Below are positions 1 to 6,084 of a stretch of DNA of 8,497 nt, piece by piece. The notes under the pieces are model-generated. The model saw only the letters and a program-made list of their open reading frames with translations, was not told the DNA's origin and did not search any database. This stretch comes from Desulfatirhabdium butyrativorans (GTDB taxonomy: Bacteria > Desulfobacterota > Desulfobacteria > Desulfobacterales > JAIFKL01). Location of the stretch: assembly GCA_022736535.1 (NCBI GenBank), contig DZCT01000208.1, positions 1 to 8,497 of the forward strand, in the 5' to 3' direction. Each line of letters begins with the position of its first letter. Within the stretch, counting starts at the first letter, position 1. The translations under genes were made by a program, and so were the position numbers.

Positions 1-1
1 A

Positions 2-1720
2 TCTTCCGGCACTGCAACCGTCACGGTCAATGTGAATTATGTCAATAAAAGCCCTGTGATGGAAAATCAGCGTTTTTCCGTAAATGAAAACAGCCCGGAG
101 GGCGCAGTTGTCGGCACTGTCAAAGCCTCGGACCCGGACGCCGGGGACAAGCTGACATTTTCAATTCTGTCCGGCAACACGGACAGCACATTCAAAATTG
201 ACGGCAGCACCGGAAATCTCACGGTCGCCGCTTCTGATAAGCTGAATTATGAAGCCTCTGCCCGCTATGTGCTGACGGTTCAGGTTTCAGACGGCGTTTA
301 TACGGATTCGGGAACGGTGACGATAAATGTTCTCAATGTGAACGAACCACCGGTGATAAACGATCAGGCTTTTTCCGTGAGGGAAAACAGTGAAAAAGGA
401 ACCGCGGTCGGCAAACTTGCCGCAAGCGATCCTGACGCCGATACCGTAGTGATGTTTTCGATGCTGTCCGGCAATACGAACAATGCTTTTGCCTTCAGCG
501 TCGGCGGAGAGATAACCGTCTTCAACGCGGCTTTTCTGGATTATGAAACGGCTCCGCTTCATGAATTGACGGTTCAGGTCTCCGACGGACCCGGTTCAGA
601 TGCGCTCACGGATACTGCAAAGATCAGCATCAGCCTGACGGATGCTGCCGAAACGCCTGTGATGGACGATCAGACATTTTCCGTTGATGAAAGCAGTCCG
701 AACGGAACGCTGGTGGGACAGGTCAGGGCTGCCGATCCTGATTCCGGCGAACTGAATTTCAGCATTGTTGACGGAAATACGGACAGCACGTTTGCGATCA
801 ATTCCGGCACCGGGCGGATTACGGTCGCCGACAGAAGCGGGCTGAATTACCAAAAAACAACGGTTTACAGGCTCACGGTGTCTGTGTCCGACGGCCCCGG
901 CGACGATACGAACAGCGACACGGCGCTTGTCACGATCAGCGTCAATTATGTGAATCAGAGTCCTGTGCTGGCGGATCAGACATTTTCCGTGCCGGAGAAC
1001 AGCACCGGGGTTTGGGTGGGAAAAATATCGGCAGCGGATCCCAATTCGGATAAACTGACTTACAGTATTGAGTCAGGAAATGAGGGCAATGCTTTTGCGA
1101 TTGACAGCGGCACCGGAGATATGACAGTCAATGACGGCAGCCGTTTAGATCATGAAACCGCAGGCAAATATCTGCTGACAGTTCAGGCATCTGACGGCAC
1201 ATACAGCGACGCTGCGCTTGTCACCGTGTTTGTCAGCGATGTGAACGAAAAGCCTGCGGCAAAAGATCAGATATTTTCTGCGGATGAGAACAGCGCCGAA
1301 GGAATATTGATCGGCGCGGTTGCCGCAAGCGATCCGGATGGGGACCCGCTGACTTATACCATTGTCTCAGGCAACAGCAGCAACGCCTTTGCCCTCAGCA
1401 GTCAGACCGGCGAGATGACAGTAAAAGACGGCGCCCGGCTGGATTATGAAACGCTTCCCCTCATGGAACTGCTGATTGAAGTTTCAGACGGCGTGAACAC
1501 GGTAACAGTCCGGGTAACGGTGAATGTGAATGACGTGTCCGTTCCCGGGGATACAGATGACAACGGAATCGTGAATCTTCGGGATGCCTTACTGATTTTC
1601 AAACCCTTGGTGAAACTGCCTGCGGACATTAAAAAATACAGCGGAGAAGTAAACGGCGATAAAAAATTCGGAACCGAAGAACTTATTTATATCCTGAAAA
1701 AATTGAGAAATGAGAAATAG
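2..1720 (+). CDS. Cadherin-repeat surface protein with C-terminal dockerin-like EF-hand pair (5' end outside window)
   Basis: The reading frame is open from the first full codon at position 2, and the GTG at 32 lies inside a repeat, so the true start is upstream. Numbering residues from the GTG at 32, five cadherin-type repeats of about 100 residues lie at 4-103, 104-204, 205-306, 307-402 and 403-503. Each carries recognisable calcium motifs: ENS near the start, DPD, a LDYE-like motif, VSDG and DVNE-P. Residues 506-562 form a dockerin type I-like tail. Its first EF-hand loop has D507, D509, N511, G512 and D518, and a weaker second loop has E539, N541, D543 and E550. Such proteins are normally exported and mediate calcium-dependent adhesion or matrix assembly; that role is inferred from the family, and no signal peptide is visible because the N-terminus is missing. 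The last codons fall in a 7-base repeat. The domain call is firm; the partner is unknown. Confidence 0.9.
   Translation, partial: SSGTATVTVNVNYVNKSPVMENQRFSVNENSPEGAVVGTVKASDPDAGDKLTFSILSGNTDSTFKIDGSTGNLTVAASDKLNYEASARYVLTVQVSDGVYTDSGTVTINVLNVNEPPVINDQAFSVRENSEKGTAVGKLAASDPDADTVVMFSMLSGNTNNAFAFSVGGEITVFNAAFLDYETAPLHELTVQVSDGPGSDALTDTAKISISLTDAAETPVMDDQTFSVDESSPNGTLVGQVRAADPDSGELNFSIVDGNTDSTFAINSGTGRITVADRSGLNYQKTTVYRLTVSVSDGPGDDTNSDTALVTISVNYVNQSPVLADQTFSVPENSTGVWVGKISAADPNSDKLTYSIESGNEGNAFAIDSGTGDMTVNDGSRLDHETAGKYLLTVQASDGTYSDAALVTVFVSDVNEKPAAKDQIFSADENSAEGILIGAVAASDPDGDPLTYTIVSGNSSNAFALSSQTGEMTVKDGARLDYETLPLMELLIEVSDGVNTVTVRVTVNVNDVSVPGDTDDNGIVNLRDALLIFKPLVKLPADIKKYSGEVNGDKKFGTEELIYILKKLRNEK
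41..1540 (+). repeat. Five tandem cadherin-domain coding repeats
   Basis: These are five in-frame units of roughly 300 bp within the surface-protein gene: 41-340, 341-643, 644-949, 950-1237 and 1238-1540. They share the protein pattern ENS..G..VG, ASDPD, SGN..NAF, TG.[IM]TV, LDYE, VSDG and DVNE.P. The units have diverged at DNA level, so they are old duplications rather than recent copies, although short shared stretches could still allow recombination and repeat-number change. Confidence 0.85.
1701..1720 (+). repeat. Degenerate heptamer repeat forming the gene's 3' end
   Basis: The final codons and TAG stop are written in a degenerate 7-base repeat, AATTGAG then AAATGAG then AAATAG. It is the same motif family as the arrays at 1826-1867 and 2508-2578. 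The last residues (LRNEK) of the surface protein therefore derive from the repeat rather than from conserved domain sequence. Confidence 0.6.
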
Positions 1721-1724
1721 GTGT

Positions 1725-1824
1725 TGTCATTCCGAACGCAGTGAGGAATCTGAAGCCAATCTTATACCATTTTATTATCGATTTTATTAAAAGGGGTGGT
1801 CGGCTCGCTTCGCTCGAAATGACA
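1725..1824. repeat. Inverted-repeat element with TGTCATT ends
   Basis: The arm at 1725-1738 (TGTCATTCCGAACG) is an imperfect reverse complement of 1811-1824 (CGCTCGAAATGACA), with 12 of 14 positions matching. Between them are AT-rich sequence and a GCTCGCTTCGCTCGA segment. This is the same repeat family as GTCATTCTGAGCGAAGCGAAG at 4384 and 7754. I see no gene inside it. Confidence 0.6.
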
Positions 1825-1825
1825 A

Positions 1826-1867
1826 AATTCTCAATTCTCAATTCTCAATCCTCAATCCTCAATTCCC
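1826..1867. repeat. Heptanucleotide tandem array, six units
   Basis: There are six consecutive 7-base units: AATTCTC three times, AATCCTC twice, then AATTCCC. The array ends 16 bases before the PilZ start codon. It has the opposite orientation to the heptamers at the end of the preceding gene (1701-1720), so the two flank the intergenic region as an inverted pair. Confidence 0.85.
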
Positions 1868-1883
1868 TTAACGGAGTGGAAAG

Positions 1884-2507
1884 ATGAATAAAGCGCCCGA
1901 TCCTATTGAGCGAGAGACTGTTGCTGTGCAAGTTCGCATTGCCGACGCCCTGGAACGCATCGCCGTTGCATTGGAAAAATTGGCAGCGGGCAGGACAGGC
2001 GTGGCAGAAATCCAAACCGCATCCCCTGCCGCATCTGATAATGAGCAGGTTATCGAAGTTCATGAAATCGCAACAGAAAAAGATATTGCAGATGAAAATC
2101 AGATTACGGCTGAAAACTATGAAATTGAATCCGATGATGCTGATATTCCTGATGAAAATAAAATCACCACCGACGATTACAGGATTGTAGAGGATGACTG
2201 CCCGCCTGACAACGATGCTGCCTCTGACAATCAGAACGAGCCGAAGGAAAAAAGAAAGCATCCCCGAAAACCCTGTTCCATCGTAGTGGATTATGCCAGC
2301 CGGGACCGTGCGTTCCGGGATTATATTCGGGACATCAGCAGCGGCGGCGTTTTTATCGAGACCAGCAAGGAATTTTCAATCGGAGATGAAATTATGATGA
2401 CCTTCTCGATTTCCAGCAAACAGAAACCCTTCAAATTTACCGGTCAGGTCGTCAGAATTACGAATCAGGGCATCGGCGTGAAATTCAAGAAAAAGTTTAC
2501 GAAGTGA
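1884..2507 (+). CDS. PilZ domain protein with coiled-coil N-terminus and acidic linker
   Basis: This 207-residue protein is probably cytoplasmic, since no signal peptide or membrane segment is seen. Residues 5-36 look like an amphipathic, coiled-coil-prone helix. Residues 44-118 form an acidic, probably disordered linker with an internal duplication (70-85 and 90-105). Residues 120-207 form a PilZ domain with both c-di-GMP binding signatures: R124-x-x-x-R128 and D150-x-S152-x-x-G155. PilZ domains bind cyclic di-GMP and pass the signal to motility, exopolysaccharide or surface-protein machinery; the target here is unknown. The ATG at 1884 is preceded by GGAG at 1873-1876. The gene lies between a surface-adhesin gene and a membrane-protein gene, which fits a role at the cell surface but does not prove one. 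Confidence 0.88.
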   Translation: MNKAPDPIERETVAVQVRIADALERIAVALEKLAAGRTGVAEIQTASPAASDNEQVIEVHEIATEKDIADENQITAENYEIESDDADIPDENKITTDDYRIVEDDCPPDNDAASDNQNEPKEKRKHPRKPCSIVVDYASRDRAFRDYIRDISSGGVFIETSKEFSIGDEIMMTFSISSKQKPFKFTGQVVRITNQGIGVKFKKKFTK

Positions 2508-2578
2508 GAGAATTGAGAATTGAGAATTGAGAATTGAACACTTCTTATTTCTCAATTCTCACTTCTCACTTCTCAATT
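2508..2578. repeat. Inverted heptamer arrays forming a long hairpin
   Basis: Four units of GAGAATT (2508-2535) face four units of CTCAATT or CTCACTT (2551-2578) across a short spacer. The arms can pair over about 27 bases with two T:C mismatches. The array begins directly after the PilZ TGA stop. As RNA the hairpin could act as a transcription barrier or transcript stabiliser between the two genes; no T-tract follows it. A TTG at 2534 within the array could start an in-frame extension of the next gene, but I judge that extension artefactual. Confidence 0.85.
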
Positions 2579-2596
2579 AAGGAACTTGTCGGCTTT

Positions 2597-4096
2597 ATGC
2601 AACGATATTATTATGCTTTGAAAGCGATATTATTGGGACTGTTCATCGCGCAGGTGCTTGCCGTGATGGATGTTTACAAATCAACTGACCGGCTTTACGA
2701 GACGGCTGAAGCCCTCAGCGACGCGGGTTATCTCGCTGTTCCCAACCGGAATGTCACAGAGAGCATTACGGTCCCGGAAGCGGCTTTATGCGGCGGCATG
2801 TTTTTTACTCTCACGGTCGGCGCGTGTCTGTCTCTGCTTTCTTTTGCAGCCGCATGGATATGGGACCGCATTCTGAGGCGGAACAATTATCTGCTGATTC
2901 CTTTTCTGGCAGTCTGGTTCTGGTGCATCGGCGCGGTCAACATGGAGGGACTGTGCCGGATTCCCACCGCCTATTTTCTGCTGATTCCTGTGACCGTCTT
3001 TTCACTCACAATTCTTTGGATTCCGGAGCCGTCTCAACAGACTCGGATCAAAATTCTTGTTCATATACTGGGGATTGCTTTTCTTGCGCTTATCTCGCTG
3101 AATCTGAACTTGGATACAAAAGAAGCCTTTATCAAAATCCGAGACGACTTTCTTCTCTCCAATCCTGTAGGAAAGCAGATCAATGACTTTTACTACACCT
3201 ACACCCTTTATGCGGCAGAGGCTTTCAAATCTTATGACCAGAAGCTGATTAAAACATGCAGCCTTGCTTTGGAAGACGATGAAATTCTTGCCGCTCGGAT
3301 TGAAAAGGAACTGATTGATCACGACTATTTAGTTCTTGACAGAGGAAAGCCGGTTGATCTGGATATTATAACAACAGAACAGATGCTTGTTTTTAAAATA
3401 AAATTCTGGACTATCCTTGAAACCGCATCGGAAAAATTTCTGATATTTCCTCGTAAGATATTGAAGGAATTTTCCGAGCGGAGCGACAAGCATGTTTTTT
3501 TCCGAAAATTCACGCTGTTTTCCATTCTGACGGTTTCTTTTGCGACCATTTACTTCGGCGTTTATGTCTTATCCCGTATCCTGACAGGCTTTTTTGCAGA
3601 GCCTGCACGGGCTTCGATTTTTGCCGGAATGCTCACGGTGGCGGCAGTGCTGCTTTTGCTGCTCCCCCTGCATTTTGAGACAAAGAAGCATTTTACCGAA
3701 GCGGAACTGACGAGCGCAATGACTTCCGACAACCCGCGTCAGCGCACAGCGGCATTGAAATTCATCGTCAAAAATGAAATTGACATCGCGCAGTTTCCGG
3801 CTCACATTGCCGTTTTGAACAGCCCGCACATTCCGGAACGCTACTGGTTGGCAAAAACCCTGGGTATCAGCCGTTCCCCGGAAACTTATCCGGAATTAGT
3901 AAAACTTCTGAATGATGAAAATTTCAATGTGATTTACAGCGCGTTTTCCTCGCTGGGTCAGAGAGGCGAAAAAGAGGCGGTCGGAGACATTATCAGACGG
4001 ATAAAAATTTCTGACAACTGGTATGTTCAGCAATATGCGTATCAGACGCTCAAAAAACTCGGATGGCGGCAGACAGACGCCCGAAAAATGCCGTAG
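2597..4096 (+). CDS. Polytopic membrane protein with C-terminal HEAT-like repeats
   Basis: I do not recognise a named family. With the ATG at 2597 the product is 499 residues, and AAGGA at 2579-2583 is a somewhat distant ribosome binding site. An in-frame TTG at 2534 would add 21 residues encoded by the heptamer repeat, so I reject it. Hydrophobic segments lie near 8-24, 63-87, 98-116, 125-142 and 152-171. A charged region of about 130 residues follows (172-304), then two more hydrophobic segments near 305-325 and 339-358. Residues 367-494 are helical and HEAT-like: pairs of helices with phrases such as RQRTAALKFI, YPELVKLLNDENFNVIYSA and WYVQQYAYQTLKKLGW. HEAT repeats usually bind proteins, so an inner-membrane scaffold or sensor is a reasonable inference. 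The stop codon TAG lies in the dispersed GTAGGGTGGGCA repeat, so the last residues may be repeat-derived. Confidence 0.75.
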   Translation: MQRYYYALKAILLGLFIAQVLAVMDVYKSTDRLYETAEALSDAGYLAVPNRNVTESITVPEAALCGGMFFTLTVGACLSLLSFAAAWIWDRILRRNNYLLIPFLAVWFWCIGAVNMEGLCRIPTAYFLLIPVTVFSLTILWIPEPSQQTRIKILVHILGIAFLALISLNLNLDTKEAFIKIRDDFLLSNPVGKQINDFYYTYTLYAAEAFKSYDQKLIKTCSLALEDDEILAARIEKELIDHDYLVLDRGKPVDLDIITTEQMLVFKIKFWTILETASEKFLIFPRKILKEFSERSDKHVFFRKFTLFSILTVSFATIYFGVYVLSRILTGFFAEPARASIFAGMLTVAAVLLLLLPLHFETKKHFTEAELTSAMTSDNPRQRTAALKFIVKNEIDIAQFPAHIAVLNSPHIPERYWLAKTLGISRSPETYPELVKLLNDENFNVIYSAFSSLGQRGEKEAVGDIIRRIKISDNWYVQQYAYQTLKKLGWRQTDARKMP

Positions 4097-4118
4097 GGTG
4101 GGCAACTTGTTGCCCACC
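4093..4118 (+). repeat. GTAGGGTGGGCA dispersed hairpin, copy 1
   Basis: A perfect 9-bp stem pairs 4097-4105 with 4110-4118 around the loop CTTG. It directly follows, and supplies the stop codon of, the membrane-protein gene. No T-tract follows, so it is a weak or Rho-assisted terminator at best. Two other copies lie at 7364-7385 and 7711-7735. Confidence 0.8.
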
Positions 4119-4126
4119 GCCTGCAA

Positions 4127-4305
4127 CTTAACTTCTGAGCGGGGCTGGGCCCAATGAGAAAATGCTAAAATTTCATTTTAGCACTCCGGAGTCTGCCTTC
4201 CGGAGTGCGTCATCTTATAAAAGCGGAGCGAAGCGACCGAATTTTATAAAATGGGTTAGCACCTGCTGAAATTTCATTCCAGCACTCCGGATCATCCCTT
4301 AACTT
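4127..4305. mobile_element. Palindrome-rich, MITE-like insertion flanked by CTTAACTT
   Basis: An 8-bp direct repeat, CTTAACTT, occurs at 4127-4134 and 4298-4305. The block between contains four hairpins. TGCTAAAAT (4163-4171) pairs with 4175-4183. GCACTCCGGA (4181-4190) pairs with 4199-4208. TTATAAAA (4215-4222) pairs with 4242-4249. TGCTGAAAT (4264-4272) pairs with 4276-4284 with one mismatch. The first and last hairpins are diverged copies of one unit, each followed by CACTCCGGA. There is no coding capacity. A non-autonomous mobile element with target duplication is an inference; the direct repeat could be chance in this AT-rich sequence. Confidence 0.45.
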
Positions 4306-4335
4306 AACGGCATTGGGGGCTGCCCCCCCCCGCTG

Positions 4336-4383
4336 TGTCATTCTTATCGTGTCCCCGCCTTGTCATTCTGAGCGAAGCTTTTC
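4336..4383. repeat. Stacked truncated copies of the GTCATTCT repeat start
   Basis: TGTCATTCT begins at 4336 and again at 4361, where it continues as TGTCATTCTGAGCGAAGC. A third, complete copy starts at 4384. The pattern suggests repeated insertion or slippage at the same end of the 117-bp element. A run of nine C residues (4323-4331) lies just upstream and could be a sequencing-sensitive site. Confidence 0.55.
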
Positions 4384-4500
4384 GTCATTCTGAGCGAAGC
4401 GAAGAATCTCAGATTTCCCGCTCCGCTTGAAATAACAGCCTCCGGCGGAAAAATTTTCCGTTTTCTCAAATTCTGCTTGACATGATGGATAGGCTTGTAT
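4384..4500 (+). repeat. 117-bp dispersed element, copy A (hairpin plus TTGACA)
   Basis: This stretch aligns without gaps to 7754-7870, with 109 of 117 positions identical by eye. Its left half is an imperfect hairpin: 4384-4401 against 4419-4436, with a nested AATCT-C-AGATT. Its right half carries a consensus -35 hexamer at 4477-4482. Copy A lies about 490 bases upstream of the secreted-protein gene at 4991. Confidence 0.85.
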
Positions 4501-4506
4501 TATAAA
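4477..4506 (+). promoter_or_regulatory. Putative sigma-70 promoter inside the 117-bp element
   Basis: TTGACA (4477-4482) is followed by TATTAT at 4498-4503 (15-base spacer) or TATAAA at 4501-4506 (18-base spacer). Neither spacing is ideal. AT-rich sequence follows. If active, it would transcribe the structured leader at 4596-4747. Confidence 0.4.
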
Positions 4507-4595
4507 TAAACTATTTAATACTTGAATGTGAATCATAAGATTATGAAATAAAAAGCTAAAAAAAATCGAAAATAAAGTTCAGCGTTAATGTGAGT

Positions 4596-4747
4596 CATCG
4601 TCTCAATTTAAAAACCGCCAATTTTTAACTCCTACGACGATGCGAACAGAGACGCGCCCGCACGGGCGCGCCTCTTGTTTGCGTTCTAGGAGGAGGTGCT
4701 TGGCGGTACCTTGGTTGGAGCGCAAACATAGAGGCTGCGCCCTTTTT
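4596..4747 (+). ncRNA. Candidate structured leader or small RNA with alternative hairpins
   Basis: Three structures follow one another. First, CATCGTC (4596-4602) pairs with GACGATG (4636-4642) and encloses TTAAAAA (4608-4614) pairing with TTTTTAA (4622-4628). Second, a left arm at 4642-4659 pairs with a middle arm at 4664-4682, about 17 pairs with one mismatch and one bulge. Third, the same middle arm (4664-4683) pairs instead with a right arm at 4721-4742, 20 pairs with two single-base bulges, followed at once by a T5 tract. The loop of the last hairpin holds AGGAGGAGG (4688-4696), a ribosome-binding-like sequence. This is an attenuator-like or small-RNA layout. I do not recognise an Rfam family, and no ligand is implied. 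Confidence 0.45.
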
Positions 4748-4751
4748 ATTT
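4664..4751 (+). terminator. GC-rich hairpin with T-tract
   Basis: The middle arm (4664-4683) and right arm (4721-4742) form a long stem whose GC-rich base (GGGCGC against GCGCCC) is followed by TTTTTATTT. The 37-base loop is longer than usual for an intrinsic terminator. The left arm at 4642-4659 competes for the middle arm and could act as an anti-terminator. Confidence 0.5.
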
Positions 4752-4926
4752 CCGGACGCAGAGAAGGGATTCTTCAGATGAATCAGAGCGTCTCCGCCGA
4801 AAATTTTGCCTTATTTTTTCTTCTGAAAAAGGATATTTTCGCTTCTGTCCCTTCAATCTTTTCTTTCAGACATTCCGCATACACGCCGGGAAAGGGGGTA
4901 AAAAAGAAATAACAACTGTCTAAACC
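4748..4926. other. Non-coding stretch with one small nested hairpin
   Basis: I see no supported gene here. GACGC (4755-4759) pairs with GCGTC (4788-4792), enclosing GATTC (4768-4772) with GAATC (4780-4784). A plus-strand reading frame crosses the region and ends at 4912. Its first half overlaps the hairpins above, and its product is arginine-rich then hydrophobic with no recognisable domain, so I do not call it a gene. Confidence 0.5.
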
Positions 4927-4951
4927 TATAGCCCATTGTATAAGCTATAAT
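4927..4951 (+). promoter_or_regulatory. Possible -10 box within an inverted repeat before the 4991 gene
   Basis: TATAGC (4927-4932) and GCTATA (4944-4949) form an inverted repeat with an 11-base gap. The second arm overlaps a consensus-like TATAAT at 4946-4951, 39 bases before the start codon. No good -35 hexamer is visible at the proper distance, so an activator-dependent promoter or operator is possible but unproven. Confidence 0.3.
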
Positions 4952-4990
4952 TTGAAGTCTATTCTTTTATGAGATAACTAAGGAGGAATA

Positions 4991-5914
4991 ATGTTCAAAA
5001 AAATTAAGATATTTTTTCTCATAAGTTTTTTTTTCACATGTAGCACTTTATATGCGGATGATATTCTTGATCTCCATAAGCAGGAGCAATCGCTGACAAT
5101 TCAAAAACGGGTTGAAATGGCAAAAAGTCAAAGCCATAACGGGGCGAGAAGTGACGATTGGGAATCAAGCAATCCGGATGACTTGAAGCCTCTGGCTGAT
5201 TCTGTATGGCTATTTATTTATGAGGTCGGGGGTGCGACATTTACCGAAACGGTTGTCTTTAATAAGGAAATTAAATATCTTGATGATGGTACGGTTGCCG
5301 TTATTTGTGTGACAGAAAGCGGCATGGCAGGGATGGCAAAATATATAGATTTGCCTGATTTGGAAGGAAACGGATTCACTGTTTTTATGCTGGGTACAAT
5401 TCTAAATAAGATGTTTGATTTTAAGATCGCGGGAAATATGGCATCAGGAAATTATTTCTCTCAGACTGTATCAACCGGAAAGCTGAACGGTCCTTATGAT
5501 CTTGTCGGATTTAAGATTATTAGCAGTGAGGGTGTGGAGCAGCCCGAAAAAATCAAGGGGGGCTACAAAGCCACCGAAAATTTGTGGGTAAGAGGTGTTA
5601 TTCAGACTGACAATGGACCGATTGACGGCGTATTTTACAAAGGCGGCGACAATACGACCGCTAACGGAGACAGAGTTGTATGGGGGTATTTTTATGCCAG
5701 TCCGGATGATGTATCATGGGGCAGTAAAGATAATCCCGATCTTTATGTCAAAATCTGGTTTGATGTAAGCGGAAGAATTGATGTCAATTATTTCCATGTA
5801 TCAGTGCCGAAGATTGATGTCTATTCAGATTATCCATACGACGGTTCTTACGATAAAAAAGGAACCGCTACAATGGATGAGCGATATGTTCGTCATGAAT
5901 TTCAAAAGCAATAA
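4991..5914 (+). CDS. Secreted protein of unknown function
   Basis: I do not recognise this 307-residue protein. The start is well supported by AAGGAGG at 4980-4986. Residues 1-22 form a Sec signal peptide: lysines at 3, 4 and 6, a Phe-rich core, and a likely cleavage after A22 (LYA|DD). C17 is not in a lipobox context, so a lipoprotein is unlikely. The mature part has a charged N-terminal helix (about 24-48), then a beta-rich region with alternating aromatic and hydrophobic residues. The segment near 229-285 contains VVWGYFYASPDD, DLYVKIWFDVSGRIDVNYF and YSDYPYDG. It is probably periplasmic or extracellular. It follows the structured leader at 4596-4747 and may be controlled by it. A short decayed reading frame overlaps its 3' end in another frame. 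Confidence 0.75.
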   Translation: MFKKIKIFFLISFFFTCSTLYADDILDLHKQEQSLTIQKRVEMAKSQSHNGARSDDWESSNPDDLKPLADSVWLFIYEVGGATFTETVVFNKEIKYLDDGTVAVICVTESGMAGMAKYIDLPDLEGNGFTVFMLGTILNKMFDFKIAGNMASGNYFSQTVSTGKLNGPYDLVGFKIISSEGVEQPEKIKGGYKATENLWVRGVIQTDNGPIDGVFYKGGDNTTANGDRVVWGYFYASPDDVSWGSKDNPDLYVKIWFDVSGRIDVNYFHVSVPKIDVYSDYPYDGSYDKKGTATMDERYVRHEFQKQ

Positions 5915-6030
5915 AGCGAAATAGCTACCTACGCATTATCGCTATTGTTGAAAAGTGGGTTAAGGAAACAGGCATAGATATAAGCCCGACTCATAAAGCC
6001 AAACTTATTTCCATGCTGACGACAGAATAA
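5899..6030 (+). pseudogene. Short start-less reading frame, possible gene remnant
   Basis: From 5899 a plus-strand frame different from the upstream gene stays open to a TAA at 6028-6030. It reads as a plausible protein C-terminus: IAIVEKWVKETGIDIS then PTHKAKLISMLTTE, an amphipathic-helix pattern. A stop (TGA 5896-5898) precedes it, and there is no ATG, GTG or TTG with a ribosome binding site. It may be the truncated end of a lost gene, or a frameshifted extension of the 4991 gene. A terminator follows six bases later, as expected at a gene end. Confidence 0.35.
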
Positions 6031-6035
6031 AAAAC

Positions 6036-6064
6036 GGGATACGGTTATTCAGCCGTATCCCCTT
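6036..6064 (+). terminator. Intrinsic terminator
   Basis: GGGATACGG (6036-6044) pairs perfectly with CCGTATCCC (6053-6061) across the loop TTATTCAG. The stem is preceded by AAAA and followed by CTTT, so the U-tract is short. It separates the unknown secreted protein and the remnant from the beta-propeller gene. Confidence 0.7.
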
Positions 6065-6084
6065 TAAAGACGGAGAAGAAAGAA

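Noticed and set aside
1845..2261. Minus-strand reading frame opposite the PilZ gene
   Set aside because: It is the antisense of the acidic linker, giving an unnatural Ile/Phe/Arg-rich sequence, and it begins in the heptamer array.
2534..2596. In-frame TTG extension of the membrane-protein gene
   Set aside because: The added 21 residues are translated from the heptamer hairpin, while the ATG at 2597 has its own AAGGA and a normal charged start followed by a membrane segment.
4323..4331. Run of nine C residues as a phase-variation tract
   Set aside because: It is not inside or next to a reading frame or promoter; more likely a repeat-derived or sequencing-sensitive homopolymer.
4642..4742. 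Integron attC site or retron RNA as explanation for the hairpin region
   Set aside because: No attC R-box pairs of the expected form, no integrase or reverse transcriptase gene in the window, and the T-tract fits a terminator better.
4731..4800. Lysine or glycine riboswitch, suggested by AGAGGCTGCG and GTCTCCGCCGAAAA
   Set aside because: Only scattered core-like bases match, the order and spacing of the conserved blocks are wrong, and no amino-acid gene follows.
4640..4912. Plus-strand reading frame of 90 codons in the long intergenic region
   Set aside because: Its first third is the hairpin arms themselves, the ATG at 4640 has no ribosome binding site, and the product has no domain-like pattern. 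A shorter version from TTG at 4700 has an AGGAGG six bases upstream, but the protein still looks random.
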